A stretch of DNA of 64,000 nucleotides from DAOTWA01 sp963702935. Lineage in GTDB: Bacteria; Chloroflexota; Anaerolineae; Anaerolineales; Anaerolineaceae. The notes beneath the pieces are model-generated. The model had not been told where the DNA came from, did no database searches, and saw only the letters and a list, made by a program, of their open reading frames with translations. Each line of letters begins with the position of its first letter. Positions within the stretch are counted from its first letter, which is position 1. This document shows positions 8,013-16,741 of this stretch, piece after piece. A program made the position numbers and the translations under genes. Location of the stretch: contig OY969772.1 in the NCBI GenBank assembly GCA_963702935.1, positions 806,001-870,000 of the forward strand. The letters run 5' to 3'.

Positions 8013-10544
8013 ATGCATGGGCAAACAGGTAAACATCGAGATGTGGCGGTAAATTTCAAAGCCCTGGCAGATCAAATCCATATCGTACCTTACCTCTCCA
8101 GCCTGTCGCGCTCGGAAGGCATTTCTTACGTCAGTCCGCAAATCGTCGGGATGCTGGGGTATCCTGAAGATGCCTGGATCGCCAATCCGGACTTCTGGAT
8201 GGAGCACGTTCACCCCGAAGACCGCCAGCGCGTTTTAGCCAGCCTGGATCAAACCTGGGCGAGTGGAACGCCTTTCGACCTGGAATACCGGCTGCTGGCG
8301 CAGGATGGGCGCGTGGTGTGGGTGCGGGATCGGGCCGCCATCCTTCCCGGCGAGTTGGGCGGGCCGTCCCATCTTCAAGGCTTCATCGTCGACGTCAGTC
8401 TGCGCAAAGCAACTGAGGCCAGGCTGCGGGATAGTGAAGAAAGCTACCGCATCCTCTTCGAGGAATCCCCCGTCTCCCTGTCGGTAAAAGACTTCTCAGA
8501 GGTGATCGCGGCCCTGGAGCAGTTGCGTGGCCAGGGCGTAGATGACCTCCGCCAATATTTCGACGATCATCCTGACGAACTGGGCAGGATCCTCACGTTG
8601 GCCAAGACCCTGGACGTCAATAAAGCCACGCTGACGATGTTCAAAGGGGAAAGCAAGGAAGATTTCCTGAGCAGCACGTTCCCCTTTATTGGAAGAGAGG
8701 GGATCGATACGTACAAGGCCTCCCTCCTGGCGATGACCGAGGGGAAAACCGAGTTCGAAGGAGAAGCAGTCAACACCACGCTGACGGGGGAAAAGATCCA
8801 CACCAACGTCAAGTGGACAGTGGTGCCCGGCCACGAACGCACCTACGATCGCGTGCTGGTCACCAAGGGTGATATCACCAAACACGTGAAGATCGAGCAA
8901 GAGAAAGCGCTCCTGCTGGAAAATGAGCGCCGCGCCCGCCAGACCGCCGAGGCGCTGGTCGAGATCACCACTTCCCTGACCTCCACCCTCGACCCCGAGC
9001 AGGTGCTGGAGGCCATCTTGAATTGCCTGGAGAAGCTGATCTCTTACGATAGCGTCAGCGTCCTTCTCCTGGAAGGAGACCGCCTGCGTTTGTTGGCCGG
9101 CAAGGGCCTTCCCAACGTAGAAGAAGTGATAGGCAATCTGTATCCGGCCGACGACGAGCTGTTCAAGGAAGTGCGCAGCGCTGAAAAGCCCGTGGTCATT
9201 GCTGACGTGCGCCAGGACAAGCGCTTTAAAGCCTGGGGGGGCACCACCTACACGCGCGGTTGGATGGCCATTCCGATGAAAGTCAACGGGGAGGCCATCG
9301 GGATGATGACCTTCGACAATCGCAAACCGGCCGCTTACGACCAGATCGACGCCCTCATGGCGCAGGCATTCTCCAATCACGCCGCCATCGCCATCCAGAA
9401 CGCGCGCCTGTTCGACCAGGCGCAAAACCGCATCCGCCGCCTGATCGCCATGCGCGACATCGATATGGCCATCACCTCCAGCCTGGACCTGCAACTGACC
9501 CTGAACGTCCTGCTGGATCAGGTGAAAAAGCTGCTCAAGGTAGACGCGGCAGACATCCTCATGCTCAACCCGCGCGTAAGATTGCTGGAGTCCGTTGCCA
9601 GCCGGGGCTTCCAGACCGACCCGATCCCCCAGGTACGCATTCCAATCAGCGCCGGCCACGCGGCCAGGGCCGTGCTGGAACGGCGCATCGTGCACATCGA
9701 CAACATCCCCGAGAACCGGGGCGCGCTGGCGCGCGCCGACCTGCTGGCCAATGAAGGCATCCTGGCTTATTATGGTGTACCGCTGATCGCCAAGGGCGAC
9801 GTCAAGGGCGTGCTGGAGATCTTCCACCGCTCCCCTCTGGCCCCCGACCCGGAATGGCTGGACTTCCTGGAAGTGCTGGGCCGCCAGGCGGCCATCGCCG
9901 TCGACAACGCTTCCCTCTTCAACGATTTGCAGCGCAGCAACCTCGAGCTCAACCTGGCATACGACGCCACCCTGGAAGGCTGGGTGCGCGCCCTGGATCT
10001 GCGGGACAACGACACCGGCGGCCACACGCAGCGCGTGATCGGCATGACCCTGCGCCTGGGACGCCGCATGGGCATCGGGGGCTCCGAGCTGGCTCACGTG
10101 CGCCGGGGAGCGCTGCTGCACGACATCGGCAAGATGGGCGTGCCGGATGCCATCCTGCGCAAGAACGGCCCCCTCACCGAAGGCGAATGGGTGGAGATGC
10201 GCAAGCATCCCGCTTATGCCTACGAGATGCTGTACCCGATCCAATACCTGCGCCCGGCGCTGGCCATCCCTTACAACCACCACGAAAAATGGGACGGGAC
10301 GGGCTATCCGCGCGGGCTGAAGGGCAGCGATATTCCCCTGGCCGCCAGGGTATTCGCCGTGGTAGACGTGTGGGATGCGCTGCTCTCCGACCGGCCTTAC
10401 CGCCGGGCCTGGAGCCAAAAGGATGCGCTCGATTATATCCGCGAGCAATCCGGCAAACATTTCGACCCCCAGGTGGTGGAAGCCTTCCTGCACCTGGTGG
10501 AGGAAGAAGGCCAGGATCAATTCCTGCCTGGCCAGGATTACTGA
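8013..10544 (+). CDS. PAS-PAS-GAF-GAF-HD-GYP protein, probable c-di-GMP phosphodiesterase
   Basis: 843 residues, cytoplasmic, no membrane helix. Domains in order: PAS (about 20-135; YVSPQIVGMLGYPEDAW), a second PAS-like domain (about 140-300), GAF 1 (about 310-475), GAF 2 (about 480-640) and HD-GYP (about 650-835). The HD-GYP domain keeps HTQRV, the HD pair in LLHDIGKMG, HPAYAYEML, NHHEKWDGTGYPRGL (the GYP motif) and DVWDALLSDRPYR, so it should be catalytically competent for c-di-GMP hydrolysis. The sensors suggest gating by a small ligand or redox state. ATG 8013 is preferred over upstream TTG 7968 because it is a standard start with an AAAGG-like ribosome site and the domain begins shortly after. 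The next gene starts 74 bp downstream with its own ribosome site. Confidence 0.92.
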   Translation: MHGQTGKHRDVAVNFKALADQIHIVPYLSSLSRSEGISYVSPQIVGMLGYPEDAWIANPDFWMEHVHPEDRQRVLASLDQTWASGTPFDLEYRLLAQDGRVVWVRDRAAILPGELGGPSHLQGFIVDVSLRKATEARLRDSEESYRILFEESPVSLSVKDFSEVIAALEQLRGQGVDDLRQYFDDHPDELGRILTLAKTLDVNKATLTMFKGESKEDFLSSTFPFIGREGIDTYKASLLAMTEGKTEFEGEAVNTTLTGEKIHTNVKWTVVPGHERTYDRVLVTKGDITKHVKIEQEKALLLENERRARQTAEALVEITTSLTSTLDPEQVLEAILNCLEKLISYDSVSVLLLEGDRLRLLAGKGLPNVEEVIGNLYPADDELFKEVRSAEKPVVIADVRQDKRFKAWGGTTYTRGWMAIPMKVNGEAIGMMTFDNRKPAAYDQIDALMAQAFSNHAAIAIQNARLFDQAQNRIRRLIAMRDIDMAITSSLDLQLTLNVLLDQVKKLLKVDAADILMLNPRVRLLESVASRGFQTDPIPQVRIPISAGHAARAVLERRIVHIDNIPENRGALARADLLANEGILAYYGVPLIAKGDVKGVLEIFHRSPLAPDPEWLDFLEVLGRQAAIAVDNASLFNDLQRSNLELNLAYDATLEGWVRALDLRDNDTGGHTQRVIGMTLRLGRRMGIGGSELAHVRRGALLHDIGKMGVPDAILRKNGPLTEGEWVEMRKHPAYAYEMLYPIQYLRPALAIPYNHHEKWDGTGYPRGLKGSDIPLAARVFAVVDVWDALLSDRPYRRAWSQKDALDYIREQSGKHFDPQVVEAFLHLVEEEGQDQFLPGQDY

Positions 10545-10618
10545 GGTTCTCCCTCATCCCCGGAATCTTCCCCCAGGGCGGGTTTGCGGTAAAATGCTTC
10601 TCAAGAAAGGAGCCGGTT

Positions 10619-11890
10619 ATGCCGCAAATCCGAATCACAGGGCTGGTCAAGCGCATGACCGCCGTGCGCCAGATGCTGGACGCCGGCGTCCCTCCGGAAC
10701 GGGTAGAAGATTTCCGCGCGCTGGTGCGCAATTCGGTCGCCCAGGTCGAGGCCATCTGCCAGGCACACGGCCTGGCTCCCACCCAGCTCCCCTGGCCTTC
10801 TTTGCACGCCTATCAATATCTCAAATCGATCGATCTGGACGCCCTGCCCTTGCGAGCCGAAGCCGGGGCGGACCCTTCCGCGCCCCGCCGCGAAAAGAGT
10901 CGTCCGCGAGTCGTGCGGCTGGCCAACCTGACCAAAGTTTGCCAGGACGTGCAGACGCAGCTCGGCCAGATCACCCAGGCAGGCAAGCCCCAAGAGCAGG
11001 CCGTCCTGGAAACCGCCCGGCTCCTGCTATCGATCCAGGGGCACGTGGCCGACGTAAAAGAGCTGAGCGAGCAGCAGGGGGGAAAGCCTGAAGATCTACC
11101 CGCCCCTTCGCGGCGCGCTTACCTGTGGCTGCGCTTCTTGAGTAAGCCCGAAGATCTGAAGATGCACCTGGAAAGCCTGCTGCTGGCCCAGCGCTGCGCC
11201 CGGGAAGCCGCCTGCCGCAAGAAAGCCCCGCGCGCCTGGCGCAACCTGCCCCTCCACGTTACCCTGTTCAACGTCAACGCGCTCTACCGCTCTCGCTCCA
11301 CGCGCTCGGCTATCGAGCTGGTGATCCACGAAGGTTATGCCGGGGCGCCGGAAGAAGTCTTCGAGGCGCTGGCGTGCTGCGCCCTGGTCAGCAAGGTGGG
11401 GAATTACGCCACGACCGTGCGCGATTACGCCAAGACGGAAGCTTTCACCCGCCTGGCCGAGAACTTCACGGTCAGAAACGAGCCCCTGCGCATGGTCACC
11501 CGCGGGCAGGTCTACGACCTCGAGGAGGTCTTCCAGCGCGTCAACCGGGAATACTTCCACAGCGGCCTGCCGCGTCCCAGGCTAACCTGGAGCAACGGCC
11601 TTACCCGGCGCAAATTCGGGCACTACCAGCCCTCCACTGACACGGTGATGGTCAGCCTGACCCTGGATGGGCCAGGCGTCCCGGCGCAGGTAGTGGAATT
11701 CATCATGTACCACGAGCTGTTGCACAAACAGCTCGGCGTGAAGGAGCAAAACGGGCGGCGCTACGCGCACACGGCCGAGTTCCGCCGGGCAGAGCGGCAG
11801 TTCCCCGGCTTCGAGGAGGTCCAGACCTTTCTGCAAGGTCTGGCGGCGGGGCAGAAGACGCCGGCTGTCCGATCGAAAAGAAGGGGGTGA
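10619..11890 (+). CDS. SprT-like zinc metallopeptidase
   Basis: 423 residues. The C-terminal third carries the SprT-type zinc motif: EFIMYHELLHKQLG (HELLH) followed by the third-ligand region YAHTAEFRRAERQFP. Upstream, FQRVNREYFHSGLPRPRLTWS matches the segment that opens SprT domains. SprT-like proteins include Spartan, the DNA-protein crosslink protease. The N-terminal ~270 residues are helical and unrecognised. The start at ATG 10619 has a strong AAGAAAGGAG ribosome site; the same frame is open far upstream (to 9854) but that part shadows the HD-GYP gene. The gene ends at the very start of the downstream polymerase gene, so the two are probably translated together, consistent with a DNA-damage role. 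Confidence 0.88.
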   Translation: MPQIRITGLVKRMTAVRQMLDAGVPPERVEDFRALVRNSVAQVEAICQAHGLAPTQLPWPSLHAYQYLKSIDLDALPLRAEAGADPSAPRREKSRPRVVRLANLTKVCQDVQTQLGQITQAGKPQEQAVLETARLLLSIQGHVADVKELSEQQGGKPEDLPAPSRRAYLWLRFLSKPEDLKMHLESLLLAQRCAREAACRKKAPRAWRNLPLHVTLFNVNALYRSRSTRSAIELVIHEGYAGAPEEVFEALACCALVSKVGNYATTVRDYAKTEAFTRLAENFTVRNEPLRMVTRGQVYDLEEVFQRVNREYFHSGLPRPRLTWSNGLTRRKFGHYQPSTDTVMVSLTLDGPGVPAQVVEFIMYHELLHKQLGVKEQNGRRYAHTAEFRRAERQFPGFEEVQTFLQGLAAGQKTPAVRSKRRG

Positions 11891-11895
11891 GCGCG

Positions 11896-14800
11896 GTGGG
11901 CCGCCTCCCCTTCGTTCACCTGCACGTGCATTCCTATTATTCCTTTTTGGAGGCGCTGCCCTCACCCGGGGAGCTGGCGCGCGCGGCCGCCGCGCAGGGT
12001 ATGGCGGCCCTGGCCCTCACCGACCACCTCAACCTGACCGGCGGGGTGGAATTCTACCTGGCCTGCCAGGCGGCCGGCCTGCGCCCCATCCTGGGCCTGG
12101 AAGTGGACGTGGCCCTACCGGCTGAGCTGGGCTTCGCCCCGCCCGGCCCGCTGGTGCTGCTGGCCATGGACCTGAAAGGCTGGTCGAGCCTGTGCGGGCT
12201 GTGCAGCGCATTGTGGATGAGCGCTTCTCCGGTGGGCAGCCTCGAGCAGATCTCCAATTACGCGGAAGGCGTCCTGTGTCTGAGCGGAGGGCGGCGCGGC
12301 CTGGCCGGCCGCCTGCTGGCCGCCCGGCAACCCAACGCCGCGGCGGCCCTGCTTGCCGAGCTGCGCGCCGCCTTTCCAGAGCGTCTGTACGTCGAGCTGC
12401 ACGTCCCCTCACCCGAAGAAAATCAGCCCGCCGTCGCCCTGGCCGCGCTGGCGCGTCAATTGAAGCTGCCCGTGGTGGCCGCCCAGGACAGCTATTACCT
12501 GACTCCGCAGGAGGCCGCCTTGCAGCGCACGCTGGCCGCTATCCGCCTCAACCGGCCCCTGAACGACCTGCCCCGCGAGGCAGCCGCCCCTCCCGGCAGC
12601 GCCTTCTCCAGCGTGGAAGAGATGTCCGCGCGCTTTGCCGGCCTGCCGGAGGCCCTGGCCGCCACCCAGGAAGTTGCCGGGCGCTGCCGCCTGGAGCTGC
12701 CCATCGGGCAGACGCACTTCCCCACCGTGCCCTTGCCGCCGGGCCTATCGGCGGCGGAATTCTTGCGCCAGAAAGCCGAGGCCGGCGCCAAGAGGCTCTA
12801 CGGCGGAGTCACCCCGGCCATCCGCCAGCGCCTGGACGGCGAGCTGGAAGTCATCGCGGCGCGCGGCTTCGAGCCTATCTTCCTGATCATGCAGGAGATC
12901 CTGGATTACGCCCGGCGCGCCGGGGTGGTCTTCTCCTCACGCGGCTCGGCGGCTTCCTCGCTGGTGGCGCATTGCCTGGGCGTCACTTCTCCCGACCCGC
13001 TGGGCCTGGACCTGTACTTCGAGCGCTTCCTCAACCCGGCGCGCGCTACCCCGCCCGACATCGACACCGACATCAATTCCAGCCGGCGCGACGGCGTGAT
13101 CCGCCACGTCTTCGAGCAGTACGGCCCCCAGCGCGTGGCTATGGTGGGCACCATCAACCGCTTCCGCCCGCGCTCGGCCCTGGGCGAGGTGGCCAAGGCG
13201 CACGGCCTGTCGCCGGGGGAGGTGCGCCAACTGGTGGAGCGCCTACCGCGCTTCTACCGGCACGGGGCAATGACGGAGGAGGGCCAGCCAACCGGCAACT
13301 CTCCCTACGCGGAGCTGGAAAGCGCCTTTCCCGGCGCGCGCTACCGCCCAATCTTCCACCAGGCCAGGGCCTTGCTGGGCCTGCCCGACCACCTTTCCGT
13401 GCACGCCGGCGGCCTGGTGGTGGCGCCCGGCCGCATCACGGACCTGGCGCCGGTGCAGCGCTCCGGCGCCAAGGGCGTGACTATCACCCAGATGGACCTG
13501 GAGTCGGTGGGACGCCTGGGCCTGGTCAAGATCGATCTGCTGGGCATTCGCGGCCTGACCGTGCTGGGGAACGTAGCCACGCGCATCCATTCCTGGCAGC
13601 GCAGCGAGTACGCCGCTCCCCTGGACGTGCTGGAGAGCATTCCGCTGGAAGACGCGCAGGTCTCAGAGACCCTGGAGAACGGGCGCACCATCGGCTGTTT
13701 CCAGATCGAAAGCCCGGGGATGCGCGCCACCCTGCGTGAGATCCGCGCGCGCAGCCTGGAGGACCTCATGGTGGCCCTGGCGCTCTACCGCCCGGGGCCG
13801 CTCAACGGGGGGCTGAAGGACGCCTTCGTGCGCCGCCACAAGGGGGAGGAAGCCGTGGAGCACCTGCACCCGGCCCTGGCGCCCCTGCTAAAGGACACCT
13901 ACGGCGTGATCCTCTATCAGGAGCAGGTGCTGCGCATCGCCCACGACCTGGCCGGCCTGAGCCTGGCGGAGGCCGACCTGTTGCGGCGCGCCATGAGCCA
14001 CTTCGACCCCGGCCAGCAGATGCAGACGCTCAAGGAACATTTCATCGAAGGCGCGCGGCTCAAGAGCGGCGTACCCCCTGAGACCGCCGAACGGGTTTGG
14101 GAGCTGATGGCGGCCTTCGCCGGTTACGGCTTCCCCAAGGCGCACGCGGCTTCCTACGCCCTGGTGGCCTGGCGCTCGGCCTGGTGCAAAACGCATTATC
14201 CCGCCGAATTCATGGCGGCTGTGCTGGCCAACTGGGGCGGCTATTACAGCCAGCGCGTGTACCTGACCGAGGCCCGCCGCAGCGGCCTGCGCATCCACCC
14301 GCCCCACATCGACCACTCCCAGCCCGAGTTCAGCGCGGCCTACCCGGGCGGGGAAGCGGTGCTCTACATGGGCCTGGACCAGGTGCGCGACCTGACGCGC
14401 CGTACCCAGGAGCGCATCCTGCGCCAGCGGCCTTTCCACTCGCTGGAAGACTTCCTGGCGCGCGCCGATCCGCGCCCCAAGGAGGCCGAAAATCTGATCC
14501 GCGTGGGCGCCCTGGAAGGGCACGGAACCATCCCGGCCTTGCTGCGCCGCCTGAGCCGGGGCGCGACCTGGCAGCCAGGCCAGCCCAGCCTGTTCGCCTG
14601 GGAGGAAGACACCCAAGAGGAGGACTGGACGCTGGCGCAAAAGCTGGCCGCCCAGGAAGAGCTGCTGGGCGCCAGCGTAGACGCCCATCCTCTGGAATTG
14701 TACGAGCAAGAGATCCAGGCCGCCGGGGCGCTCACCACCGTCGAAGCCGCCGGGCGCGTGGGCCAGCGCGTGCGCGTGGCAGGCGTGCGCCAGAGTATGC

Positions 14801-15024
14801 ACCGCAGCCGCACCGCACGTGGCGAGACCATGGCCTTCCTGTCTCTGGAGGACCTGGACGGCATGTTGGACGTAGTGCTCTTCCCCGGCGTCTATCGCCA
14901 GGCGCGCAGCGCCCTGGCCTCGCCCGCCCCCATGGTAGTGGAAGGCACGCTGGAGCTGGATCCCTCGCGCGGGGAGCCTACCCTTACTGCGGAGAGAGTG
15001 TGGTCGTTAGGAAAAGCAGCCTAG
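11896..15024 (+). CDS. dnaE: DNA polymerase III alpha-type subunit, short DnaE2/ImuC-like form
   Basis: About 1042 residues, shorter than replicative DnaE1 (about 1160) and the usual length of error-prone DnaE2/ImuC. Order: PHP domain (1-200; HLHVHSYYSF, ALTDHLNLTG), polymerase palm with the catalytic aspartates PDIDTDIN and VKIDLLGIRGL, fingers (LMVALALYRPGPL, ILYQEQVLRIAHDLAG, YGFPKAHAASYALVAW), a QPSLF clamp-binding-like motif near residue 895 and a C-terminal OB fold (VRVAGVRQSMHRS...). In the PHP domain the usual D-x-H-Y is D-S-Y-Y, so proofreading-type activity may be lost. It follows the SprT-like gene by 5 bp if the start is GTG 11896 (AAGGGGGTGA site), or overlaps it if GTG 11887 is used. 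I infer a translesion role; a full-length replicative DnaE is expected elsewhere. Confidence 0.9.
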   Translation: MGRLPFVHLHVHSYYSFLEALPSPGELARAAAAQGMAALALTDHLNLTGGVEFYLACQAAGLRPILGLEVDVALPAELGFAPPGPLVLLAMDLKGWSSLCGLCSALWMSASPVGSLEQISNYAEGVLCLSGGRRGLAGRLLAARQPNAAAALLAELRAAFPERLYVELHVPSPEENQPAVALAALARQLKLPVVAAQDSYYLTPQEAALQRTLAAIRLNRPLNDLPREAAAPPGSAFSSVEEMSARFAGLPEALAATQEVAGRCRLELPIGQTHFPTVPLPPGLSAAEFLRQKAEAGAKRLYGGVTPAIRQRLDGELEVIAARGFEPIFLIMQEILDYARRAGVVFSSRGSAASSLVAHCLGVTSPDPLGLDLYFERFLNPARATPPDIDTDINSSRRDGVIRHVFEQYGPQRVAMVGTINRFRPRSALGEVAKAHGLSPGEVRQLVERLPRFYRHGAMTEEGQPTGNSPYAELESAFPGARYRPIFHQARALLGLPDHLSVHAGGLVVAPGRITDLAPVQRSGAKGVTITQMDLESVGRLGLVKIDLLGIRGLTVLGNVATRIHSWQRSEYAAPLDVLESIPLEDAQVSETLENGRTIGCFQIESPGMRATLREIRARSLEDLMVALALYRPGPLNGGLKDAFVRRHKGEEAVEHLHPALAPLLKDTYGVILYQEQVLRIAHDLAGLSLAEADLLRRAMSHFDPGQQMQTLKEHFIEGARLKSGVPPETAERVWELMAAFAGYGFPKAHAASYALVAWRSAWCKTHYPAEFMAAVLANWGGYYSQRVYLTEARRSGLRIHPPHIDHSQPEFSAAYPGGEAVLYMGLDQVRDLTRRTQERILRQRPFHSLEDFLARADPRPKEAENLIRVGALEGHGTIPALLRRLSRGATWQPGQPSLFAWEEDTQEEDWTLAQKLAAQEELLGASVDAHPLELYEQEIQAAGALTTVEAAGRVGQRVRVAGVRQSMHRSRTARGETMAFLSLEDLDGMLDVVLFPGVYRQARSALASPAPMVVEGTLELDPSRGEPTLTAERVWSLGKAA

Positions 15025-15054
15025 TGCAGAATCAGAGCACCTATCCGGGTTGCT

Positions 15055-15128
15055 TGTAGGGCGGGATTCATATCCCGCCGCCTTGACCCGGGTTACGAAA
15101 GAGGACGGCATTGGAATGCCGCCCTACA
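15055..15128. repeat. Double-hairpin repeat (TGTAGGG...CCCTACA)
   Basis: Hairpins GGCGGGATTCATATCCCGCC and GGCATTGGAATGCC flanked by inverted TGTAGGG/CCCTACA. It sits 30 nt after the polymerase stop and just before the convergent oxidoreductase gene, so it may serve as a terminator. Same family as 1947-2009. Confidence 0.85.
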
Positions 15129-15169
15129 AAACCGCAAGGGCTTTTCCAGATAGGCTCTCTGAATATTCA

Positions 15170-16606
15170 CTAGAAAGTCCCCGTGAGGATGCGCCCCATG
15201 CACACCCCATTCATGCTGGCCTGCATCAGGCCGCGAGTCAGGCCGGCGCCATCCCCCAGCACGTGCAGGTTGCGGATGTTGGTCTGGAATTGTTCGTCCA
15301 CGACGATGCGATTCGAATAGAACTTGACCTCGATGCCATAGAGTAGCGTCGCGTCGCTGGCCAGGCCGGGCAGAACGCGATCCAGCACTTCGATCGTTTC
15401 GGCAATGTCCAACAGAATGCGATAGGGCAGCACCAGGCTCAGGTCTCCCGGGACGGCGTCGCTGAGGGTAGGCCGGACAATGTTCTTGGCCAGGCGCTCC
15501 AGGGTGGTGCGCCGCCCGCGTTTCAGATCCCCGTAGCGCTGGACGAGCACTTTCCCCCCGGAAAGCATGTTGCCCATCTCGGCGATGTAGCGGCCGTATT
15601 CGATGGGAGTCTTGAAGGGCTGCGTGAAATTCTTGGAAACCAACAGAGCGAAGTTCGTGTTGGCGGTCTTGAGGGCTTCGTCTTTGTAGCTGTGCCCGTT
15701 CACCACCGTCAGCGAATCTCCGTAACGCTCTTCGGCCACTACCCCTTGCGGGTTCCAGCAAAAGGTGCGCACGCGGTCTTCGAAGGTGGGGGAATAATAC
15801 ACCAGCTTAGCCTCATACAGATTCGCGTCGATCTGCTGGGTAATGGTGGCGCTGGTTTCGATGCGGCAGCCGATATCCACCGGGCCCACCGTCGAGGCAA
15901 TCCCGTATTTGTGGCATAAAGCGTTGAGCCATTCGCTGCCCTCGCGGCCGATGCCCACCACGATCCGCTCGGCGGAGATGCAACGGCCCTCCTCAAGGAT
16001 CACCCCCTGGATGGATTTCTCTCCTTGCGGTGAAGCAGTGATCACGAAATCCCAGACCATCGTGTCGAACAGCAGGGTGACGCCCAGGTTCTCCAGCTCG
16101 GTCTGGATGCGAGAGTAGATCTCGTAAGCCTTTTCGGTGCCCATGTGGCGCACGCGAGAATCGATGAGCTTCAAATGCGCCTGGGCCGCGCTCAGCCGGA
16201 TGGCATCCACCTCCGCGTTGGTGGCCTCCCCATAAACCCGGGGGTCCGCGCCAAAGCGGACGTACACATCATCGGTGTATTTCAGGATTTGCCGGAATTT
16301 CTCCGGGCCGATGTACTGCGCCAGGTTGCCGCCGATCTCGCCCTCGGCATTGATGGAGAGTTTCCCGTCGCTGAAGCTACCACCTCCCGAAAATCCCGTG
16401 GTGATATTACAGGGGCTGCATTGGGCGCACGTCCCGGTTTTGCGCTTGGGGCACTTGCGCCTTTCGATCGAATGCCCTTTTTCAATCATGAGGATACGGG
16501 CAGCCGGGTTATTCTTTTTGGCCTCATACGCAGTAAAAATACCGCTGGGCCCGGCGCCCACAATGATCACATCATACTGATCTGAAATCGTCGGGGGGGT
16601 CTTCAT
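15170..16606 (-). CDS. FAD-dependent oxidoreductase (COG2509-like)
   Basis: About 478 residues. The N-terminal Rossmann FAD motif DVIIVGAGPSGIFTAYEA is followed by a Cys-rich stretch (CPKRKTGTCAQCSPC), FSGGGSFSDGKLS and a C-terminal FAD motif LHVLGDGAGLTRGLMQAS. This matches the conserved family of NAD(P)/FAD-dependent dehydrogenases of uncertain substrate (distant relatives of GidA/HI0933-type flavoproteins). The cysteines could bind metal or be redox-active. ATG 16606 puts the start 10 residues before the FAD motif; an upstream ATG at 16654 is also possible. It is isolated between the polymerase and the IS110 element. Confidence 0.85.
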   Translation of the reverse strand: MKTPPTISDQYDVIIVGAGPSGIFTAYEAKKNNPAARILMIEKGHSIERRKCPKRKTGTCAQCSPCNITTGFSGGGSFSDGKLSINAEGEIGGNLAQYIGPEKFRQILKYTDDVYVRFGADPRVYGEATNAEVDAIRLSAAQAHLKLIDSRVRHMGTEKAYEIYSRIQTELENLGVTLLFDTMVWDFVITASPQGEKSIQGVILEEGRCISAERIVVGIGREGSEWLNALCHKYGIASTVGPVDIGCRIETSATITQQIDANLYEAKLVYYSPTFEDRVRTFCWNPQGVVAEERYGDSLTVVNGHSYKDEALKTANTNFALLVSKNFTQPFKTPIEYGRYIAEMGNMLSGGKVLVQRYGDLKRGRRTTLERLAKNIVRPTLSDAVPGDLSLVLPYRILLDIAETIEVLDRVLPGLASDATLLYGIEVKFYSNRIVVDEQFQTNIRNLHVLGDGAGLTRGLMQASMNGVCMGRILTGTF

Positions 16607-16741
16607 CGAGATAGGTGCTCCGTCCGGGAGAATTGCCCTGGCTGGCCGCTCCACCGAGCGTCCCAGGGCCCGCGCAATTATAACCTCAAATCCGCCCGGT
16701 GGTCATTTTCACCACGGAGCAACTGTGTCTATTGTCAAGGG

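Noticed and set aside
8496..10520. 674-codon open frame on the minus strand inside the HD-GYP gene
   Set aside because: Its sequence has no recognisable domain, while the plus strand over the same bases encodes conserved PAS, GAF and HD-GYP motifs. Long antisense frames are common in GC-rich DNA.
12192..13739. 515-codon frame overlapping the polymerase gene
   Set aside because: Arg/Pro/Ala-rich shadow with no motifs; the polymerase frame carries all catalytic residues.
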